Assembly (NCBI GenBank): GCA_023666265.1
Contig: JAMPCH010000005.1
Coordinates: 1-64,000, forward strand
Source of the DNA: Roseburia sp.
GTDB taxonomy: Bacteria; Bacillota; Clostridia; Oscillospirales; Ruminococcaceae
Reading direction: 5' to 3'
Length of the DNA: 64,000 bases
The notes beneath the pieces were generated by a model, which was not told the DNA's origin, searched no databases, and worked only from the letters and a program-made list of their open reading frames with translations. The translations under genes were made by a program, and so were the position numbers. Below, one piece after another: positions 7,572 to 16,072 of this stretch (positions are counted from its first letter, which is position 1; every line of letters starts with the position of its first letter).

Positions 7572-8831
7572 ATGACAATGACCCAAAAAATCCTCGCGAA
7601 GGCGGCGGGACTATCCTCCGTAAAAGCGGGACAGCTCATCAAGGCGAAGCTCAATATGGTTCTCGGGAACGATATTACAAGCCCCGTCGCGATCAACGAA
7701 TTTGAGAAAAACGGCTTTACCTCGGTCTTTGACCGCGAAAAAATTTCGCTCGTCATGGATCACTTTACCCCGAATAAGGACATCAAGGCGGCGGCTCAGA
7801 CTAAGCAGTGCCGCTCCTTCGCCCAAAAATACGATATTTTGAATTACTACGACGTGGGCGATATGGGGATCGAACACGCGCTCCTCCCCGAGAAAGGGCT
7901 GATTGCCCCGGGCGAGGTCTGTATCGGCGCGGACAGCCACACCTGTACCTACGGGGCGCTCGGCGCTTTCTCGACGGGGGTCGGCTCGACCGATATGGCG
8001 GCGGGTATGGCGACGGGCGAGGCGTGGTTCAAAGTCCCCGCCGCGATCAACTTTAAGCTCTCGGGCGAGCTTCCCAAAAACGTGAGCGGGAAGGACGTGA
8101 TCCTCCACATCATCGGGCGGATCGGCGTGGACGGCGCGCTTTATCGGTCGATGGAGTTCACGGGCGAGGGGCTGAAGTCCCTCTCGATCGACGACCGCCT
8201 TTGTATCGCGAATATGGCGATCGAGGCGGGCGGTAAGAACGGGATCTTTGAGGTCGACGACGTTACCCTCGCTTATGTGAAGGAGCGGGTAGACCGCCCG
8301 TTCGAGGCGTTTTCGCCCGACGGCGACGAGGACTACGAACAGGTGATCCCGATCGACCTTTCGGCGATCGAGCCGACCGTCGCCTTCCCCCACCTCCCCG
8401 AGAATACCAGGATCCTCTCCGCGATCAAAGAGCCAATCGGGATCGATCAGGCGGTCATCGGCTCTTGTACCAACGGGCGTATCTCGGATATGCGCGCGGC
8501 GGCGGCGGTCTTAAAAGGAAAACATATCGCCAAAAACGTCCGCTGTATCGTGATCCCCGCGACCCAACAGGTCTATCTCGAATGTATCCGCGAGGGACTG
8601 GCGGAAATTTTCATCAACGCGGGGTGCGTTTTCAGTACGCCGACCTGCGGTCCTTGTCTCGGTGGACATATGGGGATCCTCGCGGCGGGCGAACGCGCCG
8701 TCTCGACCACCAACCGTAACTTCGTCGGGCGAATGGGACATACCTCCTCCGAGGTCTATCTCGCCAGCCCCGTTACCGCCGCCGCAAGCGCCGTCAAGGG
8801 CTATATCGGCGCGGATATTTTGGATTTTTAA
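7572..8831 (+). CDS. leuC: 3-isopropylmalate dehydratase, large subunit
   Basis: 419 aa, the shorter LeuC type common in clostridia and archaea. With LeuD it isomerises 2-isopropylmalate to 3-isopropylmalate in leucine synthesis, using a 4Fe-4S cluster. The three cluster cysteines are visible: GSCTNGR (about residue 299) and CGPC (about 359 and 362). [15 protein letters not shown] and [10 protein letters not shown] are also conserved. Start ATG 7572 lies 10 bp after AAAGGA; another ATG follows at 7578. leuD and leuB follow, but the leuC-leuD gap is filled by repeats. A homoaconitase-like role is possible, but leuB next door argues for leucine synthesis. Confidence 0.95.
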   Translation: MTMTQKILAKAAGLSSVKAGQLIKAKLNMVLGNDITSPVAINEFEKNGFTSVFDREKISLVMDHFTPNKDIKAAAQTKQCRSFAQKYDILNYYDVGDMGIEHALLPEKGLIAPGEVCIGADSHTCTYGALGAFSTGVGSTDMAAGMATGEAWFKVPAAINFKLSGELPKNVSGKDVILHIIGRIGVDGALYRSMEFTGEGLKSLSIDDRLCIANMAIEAGGKNGIFEVDDVTLAYVKERVDRPFEAFSPDGDEDYEQVIPIDLSAIEPTVAFPHLPENTRILSAIKEPIGIDQAVIGSCTNGRISDMRAAAAVLKGKHIAKNVRCIVIPATQQVYLECIREGLAEIFINAGCVFSTPTCGPCLGGHMGILAAGERAVSTTNRNFVGRMGHTSSEVYLASPVTAAASAVKGYIGADILDF

Positions 8832-9265
8832 AAGAGAACGATAAGAGAGAACGGTTAGAGAACGGTAAGAGAGAAAAATATTTTTTGTGGGGACGCTGTC
8901 CCCACACCCCTGCAAGCCTTTGAAAAGGCTTGACCTAAACTTCTGTAATCTTTAGACAATGTTGTTAAAGAAAATATTTTGTGATATTTGACAATCATTG
9001 ACATAAAGCCGCAAGCTTACAGGTCTGCTGAAAATGAAATAAAACAATATTGATTTTTGCTACTTTTTGGCACAAAAAGTAGTGGGGTTCGGGGTGCGAC
9101 AGGATGTCGCATAGCAAGCGCCCCAAGCGCCGCACGGACGCGGCGCAAAACAAAGCGCTTGCAACAGAGCGCCCCGGCTGAATATATTTTTCTCAGTATT
9201 TCTCTTAATAATCTCTTAAAATTCTCTCTATAATTCTCTTAATAATCTCAAATAAATCTCTCAAG
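8832..9265. repeat. Repeat cluster E1 between leuC and leuD
   Basis: In order: an AGAGAACG-type array starting at the leuC stop; GC hairpin GTGGGGACGCTGTCCCCAC (8887-8905); the TTTAGGTC-type end (8911-8942, reversed); about 110 bp of unique AT-rich DNA; hairpin CTACTTTTTG/CAAAAAGTAG (9060-9082); module C2; GC-rich end; then a TCTCTTAAAATTCTCT-type array running to the leuD ribosome-binding site. The two outer arrays are inverted relative to each other. No gene seen. Confidence 0.8.
9095..9162 (+). repeat. Module C2: multi-hairpin element with GGA loops
   Basis: Hairpin TGCGACAGGATGTCGCA (9095-9111, loop AGGA). Outer stem GCAAGCGC (9114-9121) / GCGCTTGC (9155-9162). Inner stem GCGCCGC (9127-9133) / GCGGCGC (9140-9146) with loop ACGGAC. 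Co-oriented with leuC and leuD, so the GGA loops would be in the leu transcript. Confidence 0.8.
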
Positions 9266-9278
9266 AAAGGACAAGACA

Positions 9279-9761
9279 ATGAAAGCGATCGGAAAAGTAC
9301 ATAAATACGGCGACAATGTGGACACGGACGTGATCATTCCCGCGCGGTATCTCAACACCGCCGACCACAAGGAGCTTGCGTCCCACTGTATGGAGGACAT
9401 CGACAAGGAATTTATCCACAAGGTAAAGCCGGGGGACATCATCACGGCGGGGGCGAATTTCGGCTGTGGGAGCTCGCGCGAGCATGCGCCCATCGCGATC
9501 AAGGCGAGCGGGGTATCGTGTGTGATCGCGTCGACCTTCGCGCGGATCTTTTATCGGAACGCCATCAACATCGGGCTACCGATCATGGAATGTGACGAGG
9601 CGGCGAAGGACATCGAGGACGGCGACGAGGTCGAGATCGACTTTGATAGCGGCACGATCACCAACAAGACCAAGAACCGCGCCTATCGCGCGGAACCCTT
9701 CCCCGAGTTTATCAAGGAGATCATCAACGCGGGCGGGCTTTTAAACTCGATCAAAAGGTAA
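9279..9761 (+). CDS. leuD: 3-isopropylmalate dehydratase, small subunit
   Basis: 160 aa, the short swivel-domain LeuD type that partners the 419-aa LeuC. Recognised by [15 protein letters not shown] near the start and the substrate-specificity segment [18 protein letters not shown], then [21 protein letters not shown] precedes the ATG. The 447-bp gap from leuC is due to repeat cluster E1 and is unusual for this pair. leuB follows at 67 bp. Confidence 0.95.
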   Translation: MKAIGKVHKYGDNVDTDVIIPARYLNTADHKELASHCMEDIDKEFIHKVKPGDIITAGANFGCGSSREHAPIAIKASGVSCVIASTFARIFYRNAINIGLPIMECDEAAKDIEDGDEVEIDFDSGTITNKTKNRAYRAEPFPEFIKEIINAGGLLNSIKR

Positions 9762-9828
9762 ACGGACGGGACGCAGTCCTTCCATAAAAAAAGAAACACA
9801 AAAACAAAAAAGAAAGGAACAGATCACT

Positions 9829-10911
9829 ATGACAAAAAACATCGCGGTCATTAAGGGTGACGGGATCGGTCCCGAGATCGTCGCCGAGGCGATGCGCGTC
9901 CTCGATAAGGTCGCCGAGAAATACGGGCATACCTTCCGCTATGAACAGCTCCTCATGGGCGGCTGTTCGATCGACGTAAACGGCGTCCCGCTGACCGACG
10001 AGACGGTCGAGCGCTGTAAGGCGTCCGACGCCGTCCTTATGGGGAGTATCGGCGGGGACACCACGACCTCGCCTTGGTACAAGCTCCCGGCGAACCTCCG
10101 CCCCGAGGCGGGGCTTCTCGGGATCAGGAAGGCGCTCGGGCTTTTCGCCAACCTCCGCCCCTGTCTCCTCTTCCCTCAGCTTTCGGGGGCTTGCCCTTTA
10201 AAGAAGGAGATCAGCGCGCGGGGCTTTGATATGCTGATCATGCGCGAGCTGACGGGCGGGCTTTACTTCGGGAAGCGCTACACCGAGGAGCGCGACGGCG
10301 TGACGGTCGCGGTCGACACCCTCGAATACAGCGAGCCGGAGATCCGTCGGATCGCCAAGAAGGCGTTCGAGGTCGCCATGCGGCGGCGGAAAAAGGTCAC
10401 GAGCGTCGATAAGGCGAACGTCCTCGACAGCTCCCGCCTCTGGCGGAGGGTCGTCGAGGAGGTCGCTAAGGACTACCCCGAGGTCACGCTTGAGCATATG
10501 CTCGTCGATAACAGCGCGATGCAGCTCGTCAAAGACCCCGCGCAATTCGACGTGATGGTGACGGAAAATATGTTCGGCGATATTCTCTCCGACGAAGCCT
10601 CGATGATCACCGGCTCGATCGGTATGCTCGCGAGCGCGAGCATGAACGAGACGAGCTTTGGCTTATATGAGCCGAGCGGCGGCTCCGCCCCCGACATCGC
10701 GGGGAAGGACGTCGCGAACCCGATCGCGACGATCCTCTCGGCGGCGATGATGCTCCGCTTCAGCTTCGGACTTCCCGAGGAGGCGGACGCGGTCGAGAAG
10801 GCGGTCAATACCGTCCTCGAGAAGGGCTATCGTACCGGCGACATTATGAGCGAGGGGATGAAAAAGGTCGGCTGTTCGGAGATGGGGCGGCTGATTTCCG
10901 AGGAAATTTAA
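9829..10911 (+). CDS. leuB: 3-isopropylmalate dehydrogenase
   Basis: 360 aa, full length. Oxidatively decarboxylates 3-isopropylmalate to 2-oxoisocaproate with NAD+. Visible family features: [20 protein letters not shown] at the start, the substrate Arg cluster [25 protein letters not shown], the metal-binding [16 protein letters not shown] / [13 protein letters not shown], and [16 protein letters not shown] near the NAD site. Last gene of the leu cluster, ending at a terminator. leuA is not in this window. Confidence 0.97.
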   Translation: MTKNIAVIKGDGIGPEIVAEAMRVLDKVAEKYGHTFRYEQLLMGGCSIDVNGVPLTDETVERCKASDAVLMGSIGGDTTTSPWYKLPANLRPEAGLLGIRKALGLFANLRPCLLFPQLSGACPLKKEISARGFDMLIMRELTGGLYFGKRYTEERDGVTVAVDTLEYSEPEIRRIAKKAFEVAMRRRKKVTSVDKANVLDSSRLWRRVVEEVAKDYPEVTLEHMLVDNSAMQLVKDPAQFDVMVTENMFGDILSDEASMITGSIGMLASASMNETSFGLYEPSGGSAPDIAGKDVANPIATILSAAMMLRFSFGLPEEADAVEKAVNTVLEKGYRTGDIMSEGMKKVGCSEMGRLISEEI

Positions 10912-10930
10912 CGACGACGAAATAATCAAT

Positions 10931-10963
10931 ACGGGAGAGCGATCAAAGGCTCTCCCGTATTTT
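10931..10963 (+). terminator. leuB terminator
   Basis: Stem ACGGGAGAGC / GCTCTCCCGT with an 8-nt loop, then ATTTTT. Confidence 0.9.
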
Positions 10964-11033
10964 TATGTTATTCTCTCCCAACGCGTTTTCCCGCTTTTTG
11001 AATAAAAGCGAAAAATGACGTTATACTTATTAC

Positions 11034-11082
11034 AGGACAAATTGTCCTATTTGTCAAGCCTTTTTTTCTTCTGATTTATAAT
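11034..11082 (+). promoter_or_regulatory. XRE-gene promoter with palindromic operator
   Basis: Perfect 15-mer palindrome AGGACAAATTGTCCT (11034-11048), followed by another half-site TTGTCA (11051-11056) and TATAAT at 11077-11082. Half-sites around the -35 upstream of an XRE gene suggest autoregulation. Confidence 0.6.
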
Positions 11083-11110
11083 AATAAGGAGAGAAAGGGG
11101 GTTGTCCGCT

Positions 11111-11317
11111 ATGTTTGAGAGGATCAGAAACCTACGCGAGGATCACGATATGACCCAGAAGGAGGTCGCCGAATACCTTTTTTGCGACCAGTCGCTTTAC
11201 TCAAAGTACGAGCGGGGCGTCAGAGACGTTCCCGTCTCGGTCGTGATCAAGCTCGCGCGGCTCTATGATACGAGTACGGATTATATCCTCGGGCTGACCG
11301 ATCGGAAGAAACAATGA
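11111..11317 (+). CDS. XRE-family helix-turn-helix regulator
   Basis: 68 aa, a single Cro/C1-type HTH. RIRNLREDHDMTQKEVAEYL and DQSLYSKYERGVRDVPV give the helix-turn-helix, followed by KLARLYDTSTDYILGLTD. This is the size of a minimal DNA-binding repressor without an effector domain. The ATG at 11111 is preferred over TTG 11102 by spacing from GAAAGGGG. It lies between its own palindromic operator and a membrane-protein gene with its own promoter, either of which it may control. Confidence 0.88.
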   Translation: MFERIRNLREDHDMTQKEVAEYLFCDQSLYSKYERGVRDVPVSVVIKLARLYDTSTDYILGLTDRKKQ

Positions 11318-11336
11318 ATTTCTTTAAGAAAAATTC

Positions 11337-11385
11337 GTGAAAAGCTTTTCACACTATTGACAAAAAACGGGAAAAGCTATATAAT
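11337..11385 (+). promoter_or_regulatory. Promoter of the 11466 gene with upstream palindrome
   Basis: Perfect 16-mer palindrome GTGAAAAGCTTTTCAC (11337-11352), then TTGACA (11357-11362), 17 bp, TATAAT (11380-11385). The palindrome abuts the -35 and could be an operator or a short terminator of the XRE gene. Confidence 0.75.
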
Positions 11386-11465
11386 AGGAAAGGTGATCGC
11401 CCGGAATGGTGTTGGGCGGGAAAATATAGGGGGATTATTCCCCGGGAAAGGACGGTATCTTACCG

Positions 11466-12080
11466 ATGAGAAATTTTTTATGGAGGCTCGGGTTTATCCT
11501 GACCCTACTCGGCGTGATGTTTACCTTTATGACGAGGCGGGACGTGATCGATAATATGAAGACCCCGCTCAACTATAACCTGATGAGCGCCTCGGACGTA
11601 AAGGAAGGCGCGGTCGTCGAGGGGAATTTATTCGTAAACTACGGCTCGTATGAGGAACAGTATACCACCGGGACCTTCGGGAATAAGACCGGCAGCTCCT
11701 CCTACTGGTATCTGATCCCCGTCGGCGACGAGGAATTTATGGGGATCTATACCGGGAACAGCGACCTTATCGCCACCCTCAACCGCCAGACGGACGAGAC
11801 CTATGCCCTCCTCAACGAGGAGACCGACGCCGACCCCACCGTCGTCCATTTTAAGGGGAAGATCGTAAAAATGGATTCCGAGGACGAGACCTACTTCCGT
11901 AACGGGATGCTCGAGCTCGGCTTTACCCCCGAGGAGATCGAACAGTACGGGATCAAAAGCTACATAAAAATTATTTTTTTTGACAATATGTGGATCCCCT
12001 TCGCGATCGGGATCGTCGCCCTCCTCGCCGGGATCGCGATCCTCATCATTATGTTTATCCGTAAACGTCAGGGACTGTAA
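11466..12080 (+). CDS. Two-helix membrane protein with large outer domain
   Basis: 204 aa. N-terminal transmembrane helix (about 5-22), an extracytoplasmic domain of about 145 residues, and a C-terminal helix (about 175-197) ending in RKRQGL. The domain starts with a Ser/Thr/Tyr-rich strand region (SYEEQYTTGTFGN..., SYWYLIPVGDEEFMGIYTGN). I recognise no named family. The leader has a short GGGGGATTATTCCCC hairpin just before the ribosome-binding site. The stop codon runs straight into an AGAGATTTT-type array. Confidence 0.75.
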   Translation: MRNFLWRLGFILTLLGVMFTFMTRRDVIDNMKTPLNYNLMSASDVKEGAVVEGNLFVNYGSYEEQYTTGTFGNKTGSSSYWYLIPVGDEEFMGIYTGNSDLIATLNRQTDETYALLNEETDADPTVVHFKGKIVKMDSEDETYFRNGMLELGFTPEEIEQYGIKSYIKIIFFDNMWIPFAIGIVALLAGIAILIIMFIRKRQGL

Positions 12081-12390
12081 GAGAAGGACGTAAGAGATTT
12101 TTTAAGAGAATTTTAAGAGAATTTTTGAGAGAAAAATATATTTAGCCGGGGCGTTGCCCCGGACCCCACTTCCTTTTGTGCCAAAAGGAAGCGAAAATCA
12201 ATATCGCTTTATCGAAGCATATAAAAAAACAAGTCCGCGCTATTAGACAAGAACTGACTAATAGCGCGGACTTTTTAAGCGGTAAAATCTTTTTAAAGCG
12301 ATTATTAAAGTTTAGGTCAAGCCTTTTCAAAGGCTTGCAGGGGCGTGGGGACAGCGTCCCCACAAAAATATTATCTTCTCTTACGTTCTC
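12081..12390. repeat. Repeat cluster E2 between convergent genes
   Basis: Order: AGAGAATTTTA array from the stop of the 11466 gene; GC hairpin CCGGGG/CCCCGG (12146-12162); S hairpin CTTCCTTTTG (12169-12178) / CAAAAGGAAG (12182-12191); unique centre with a perfect 16-bp inverted repeat AAGTCCGCGCTATTAG (12231-12246 / 12258-12273); T end TTTAGGTCAAGCC... (about 12309-12339); GC hairpin 12345-12363; inverted array reaching the pgm stop. No gene. Confidence 0.8.
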
Positions 12391-14109
12391 TTACCCCTGA
12401 ACAAGCGCGGTGAAAGCGGCGGCGTACTTCGCTTGGAGGGCGGCGGCTTCATCGTTGGTTTTCCCGACGGTGGTATAATAGATCTTGATCTTAGGCTCAG
12501 TACCCGAGGGTCGGATGACGAGGCTCGCACCGCCCTCGAGATAGAGGGTGATGACGTTCGATTTCGGGAGGGTGATCGGCTCGGTCTTCCCGGTGACGAG
12601 GTCGTGCTTTTCCGACGCTTGATAGTCCGCCATAGCGACGACCTTCGCGCCGGCGATCTCCTTGGGGAAGTCGCTCCGCATACGATCCATGATCTCCTTC
12701 ATCTTCGCCATACCGCTCGCGCCCTCAAAGGCGAAGTTATCAAGCTTATTACAGTACGAGCCATACTCCTCATACATCTTCTTCCGCGCCTCGATGAGGG
12801 TGATCCCCTTCGCGCGGTAAAACGCCGCCATTTCACAGATCAGCATAGAGGCGACGACCGCGTCCTTATCGCGGACATAGCCGCCCGCGAGATAGCCGTA
12901 GCTTTCCTCAAAGCCGAAGATATAGCGATCCTGTTCGCCCTTCTCCTCGAGGAAGCCGATCTGTTCGCCGATGAACTTAAACCCGGTCAATACCTCGACG
13001 AGCTGAACACCGTACTTCGCGGCGATCGGGCGGGTAATATCCGAGGTCACGATCGTCTTAACGGCGATCGGATCTTTAGGCATCGTCCCGATCGCGGTAC
13101 GCTCGCGGGCAATATATTCGAGTAAGAGCGCGCCGACCTCGTTCCCGGTAAAGAGGGCGTAATCGTCGCCGTCGGGGACGGCGATCCCCACGCGGTCACA
13201 GTCGGGGTCGGTTGCGAGGAGGAGATCGGGCTTCTCCTTTTTACAAAGCTCAAGCCCGAGCTTTAACGCCTCGCGGATCTCGGGGTTCGGATAGGGGCAG
13301 GTCGAAAACGTTCCGTCGGGCTTCTCCTGTTCGGGGACGACAACGACGTTCTTGATCCCGATCTCGTCTAAAATACGGCGGACGGGCTTATTCCCCGTCC
13401 CGTTGAGGGGGGTATAGACGACCTTTAGTCCCGCCTTCGCGCAAACATCGGGGTGGATCGACTGTTTTTTGACCTCAGCCATATAGGCGTCGATCACGTC
13501 CGCGCCGATATAGGCGATCTCGCCCGCGGCACGCGCCTTCTCAAAATCGGCGGAAAGGATCCCGTCAAAAACGTCGATCTTATTGATCTCGGCGAGGACG
13601 CGATCCGCCGCGTCGATCGTGAGCTGACAGCCGTCCGCGCCATAGACCTTATAGCCGTTATACTTGGCGGGGTTATGCGACGCGGTCACCATCACGCCCG
13701 CGTCACAGCCGTGATAGCGGACCGCCCACGAGAGCATCGGGGTCGGCATCAGCTCGGGATAGAGATAGACCTTGATCCCGTTCGCGGCGAGTACCTCGGC
13801 GACCGACCGCGCGAAATAGTCGGACTTGATCCGACTATCATAAGAGACGGCGACCGACGCGCCCGAGGGCTTGACCTGTTTCAGATAGGCGGCGAGACCT
13901 TGGGTCGCCTTACATACGGTGTAGTAGTTCATGCGGTTCGTCCCCGCGCCGATCACGCCGCGAAGCCCGCCCGTCCCAAACTCGAGCTCGCGATAAAAGC
14001 GGTCAAAGATCTCGTCGTCCTTCCCCTTGATGCTGTCGAGCTCGGTCTTTAGGTCGGGGTCGGCGACCGCCTTTTCGAGCCAGCGGGTATAAAGTGCGTT
14101 TGTATCCAT
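12391..14109 (-). CDS. pgcA: Phosphoglucomutase / phosphohexomutase
   Basis: 572 aa, the length of firmicute alpha-phosphoglucomutases. Interconverts glucose-1-P and glucose-6-P. Features: GTGGLRGVIGAGTNRMN near the start, the phosphoserine loop TASHNPAKYNGYKVYG (Ser near residue 144), the Mg-binding DPDCDR (about 303), the sugar-specificity loop GFEESYGY, and the phosphate-binding RPSGTEPKIKIYY near the C-terminus. Start ATG at 14109 chosen for spacing from AGAAAGGA; another in-frame ATG lies 9 bp upstream. Single gene, with its own promoter. Confidence 0.95.
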   Translation of the reverse strand: MDTNALYTRWLEKAVADPDLKTELDSIKGKDDEIFDRFYRELEFGTGGLRGVIGAGTNRMNYYTVCKATQGLAAYLKQVKPSGASVAVSYDSRIKSDYFARSVAEVLAANGIKVYLYPELMPTPMLSWAVRYHGCDAGVMVTASHNPAKYNGYKVYGADGCQLTIDAADRVLAEINKIDVFDGILSADFEKARAAGEIAYIGADVIDAYMAEVKKQSIHPDVCAKAGLKVVYTPLNGTGNKPVRRILDEIGIKNVVVVPEQEKPDGTFSTCPYPNPEIREALKLGLELCKKEKPDLLLATDPDCDRVGIAVPDGDDYALFTGNEVGALLLEYIARERTAIGTMPKDPIAVKTIVTSDITRPIAAKYGVQLVEVLTGFKFIGEQIGFLEEKGEQDRYIFGFEESYGYLAGGYVRDKDAVVASMLICEMAAFYRAKGITLIEARKKMYEEYGSYCNKLDNFAFEGASGMAKMKEIMDRMRSDFPKEIAGAKVVAMADYQASEKHDLVTGKTEPITLPKSNVITLYLEGGASLVIRPSGTEPKIKIYYTTVGKTNDEAAALQAKYAAAFTALVQG

Positions 14110-14168
14110 CGTTACCATTCCTTTCTGAGGGCGGGCGAGCGCCGCGCCCGACGTTACTGTCTGTTTCC

Positions 14169-14197
14169 AGTATAACATATTTTAAAGGGAATTTCAA
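14169..14197 (-). promoter_or_regulatory. pgm promoter
   Basis: On the minus strand TTGAAA (complement of 14192-14197), 17 bp, TATACT (complement of 14169-14174). A 13-bp perfect inverted repeat CGCCCGTAAAAAT (14199-14211 / 14223-14235) lies directly upstream. Confidence 0.8.
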
Positions 14198-14379
14198 CCG
14201 CCCGTAAAAATTTTGTTGGGGGATTTTTACGGGCGGGGTCGTTTTTTTGTTTTATTTTTGGGAAGGGTCGGAGGGCGGCGGGTTTTCGTTCCTTTTTCTT
14301 ATAAGTGCAAATTTAGAAAATTGCGGTAAAAATTCTTCCTTTTTCGGGTAAAGCGACTGAAAATCGATTGCGGCGAGAG

Positions 14380-14590
14380 CGGTTGAGGTAGTTTTCGACC
14401 CTTTTTCCAACAAGTGCAGTTTTGAAAAAACTGCGGCAGAATTTTTGCCACTTTGACCTTCCAAAGTGGCGCAAAGAAGCCCTCGCGGAAATGTCCTCAG
14501 CCCAAGGGTCCGGACGGTTTTCGCTCGGGGGATTTGGCTAGACGGCGCATTTTGATTTCCTGTTCCCGGGTGTTAAGCGGGCGGGGGTTC
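14380..14590 (+). repeat. Composite intergenic repeat, copy B (no C module)
   Basis: Same conserved halves as copy A (1063-1330, opposite strand). Between them there is only a hairpin of the type CCACTTTG/CAAAGTGG near 14448-14467; the C module of copy A is absent. It ends with TGTTCCCGGGTGTTAAG (about 14560-14576). The rest of the 14110-14715 spacer holds the pgm promoter and repeat fragments such as TTTTATTTTTGGGAAGG near 14250. No gene found. Confidence 0.75.
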
Positions 14591-14715
14591 GTTTCTTTTT
14601 ATAAAAGGGGGCGAAATCCTCCCGCTTTATCGCCTTTCATAAAAACCTTTCCCTCCCGGGGCGGGAGGGAAAGCGACTCAATTGTTGTATTCTTTTTTCT
14701 TTTTGGGAAGGAAGG

Positions 14716-16026
14716 TCAATTCACGACCGCTCCGTCCTCGGCGAAGGTATACGCTTCCCCGTCGATCGTCGCCGTCCCCGTGACGAAGTAGCCGTCCGCG
14801 CCGGCGTAATACTTCCGCTCGCCCTTAACTCTGATCCATTTGTTTTTGACGAGCGTCCCGTCCTTCCAATACCGCCGACCCTTCGCCGAGGAGGTGAAGC
14901 CGGTGTATGTACCTTGACAAGCGCCGCTTTTGTCGAATTGATAGCGAACGCCGTCGATCGTGGTACTGCTTGTCGCGAGAGAGCCGTCTTTTTGGACGTA
15001 ATACCGATCGACGGTCTTTCGCTCCTCCTTCTCGGCGTTCCATTTATCGTGGGTACACTCGACCCAGCCGCTCGTTTCGGTATTGACGACGCTGTACTTA
15101 CGGATCACGGACGAATAATTTCGGGCGGCGTGCTTTGTCCGCTCGGAAATTCTGATCGCGGTGATCTCGGTATTTTGGGGAAGGTTCGCCGCCTTTTTGA
15201 CCTCCTCGGCGGAGATCACGGGATCTTTTAAAACGCTGAACTCACAGGTATAGGCGGTCTCGGCGCTCTCATAGAGCGTAAAAACGGCGGTAAGGTCATA
15301 CGCGGACGAAAGCCCGCGCTCCTCCGCGACCCATTCCTTATTATAGCCGAAGGAAAGGACGGCGTTTCCGCGATTAAAGCTTTCCGTTTCCGCCGCCGAG
15401 AGAACCTTCACCCCGCCGAAATCCACCACTCGCCAAATTTCCTCGTCGGTCATCTTTTCGCGATTGACCGCCTTGTGTAACGCCCGATAATGCGCCTCCT
15501 CGTCGCGAAGGGAAAGAATCTCGATCGGCGTGAACGTATCCCCGACGAGATCGCGCGCCTCCGGGTCGGATATACGGTTTGGCGCGGACGGGAGAGTCGT
15601 GAGGAGCTTCACGTCGTTTTCGCTCACGAGATAGATGTCGCCCTCGGCAAAGGCGAAGGCGACCGGCTCATTCTCCGCGATCGCTTGATCCACTCGGGGA
15701 TAAGAACATTCGACGTAGGCGGCGCTGTAATTATCGACCGAATACTCCGCGATCGTCATCTCGCCGATCACCTTTTCGTCCACGAGCGCGAAGCAGACCC
15801 CGTAGCGGGCGACCCGCTCATCGGGTGGATTCAGGAAGTAGATATTCGTCATTTTTACCTCTTCCGGGTCATAGATGTTTGTACCGACGCTACTCGGGAG
15901 AAGCGTCCGCGCGTATTCCAAAAATCGCGCCTCGTCGTCCTCCTCCGCCGCGAAAGCGGGAACGGTAAAAAAGCCGAACATCGAAACGATCAGAAAAAGC
16001 GAAATGACTGTTTTAAAAGCTTTCAT
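14716..16026 (-). CDS. Secreted cell-wall-binding-repeat protein B
   Basis: 436 aa. Signal peptide MKAFKTVISLFLIVSM...AFAAEE. A central region of about 300 residues with no recognised fold follows. The C-terminus carries glucan/choline-binding-type aromatic repeats (GVRYQFDKSGACQGTYTGF, KGRRYWKDGTLVKNKWIRV, RKYYAGADGYFVTG, EAYTFAEDGAVVN). Such repeats tether proteins to wall polysaccharides. It follows its paralogue by 46 bp with GAAAGGA before ATG. Signal and tail are nearly identical to the paralogue while the centres differ, which suggests recombination or domain shuffling. Confidence 0.85.
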   Translation of the reverse strand: MKAFKTVISLFLIVSMFGFFTVPAFAAEEDDEARFLEYARTLLPSSVGTNIYDPEEVKMTNIYFLNPPDERVARYGVCFALVDEKVIGEMTIAEYSVDNYSAAYVECSYPRVDQAIAENEPVAFAFAEGDIYLVSENDVKLLTTLPSAPNRISDPEARDLVGDTFTPIEILSLRDEEAHYRALHKAVNREKMTDEEIWRVVDFGGVKVLSAAETESFNRGNAVLSFGYNKEWVAEERGLSSAYDLTAVFTLYESAETAYTCEFSVLKDPVISAEEVKKAANLPQNTEITAIRISERTKHAARNYSSVIRKYSVVNTETSGWVECTHDKWNAEKEERKTVDRYYVQKDGSLATSSTTIDGVRYQFDKSGACQGTYTGFTSSAKGRRYWKDGTLVKNKWIRVKGERKYYAGADGYFVTGTATIDGEAYTFAEDGAVVN

Positions 16027-16072
16027 TTTGGTATTCCTTTCTTTTCTTTTGAGAACGGCGCTCCCGTCCGTC

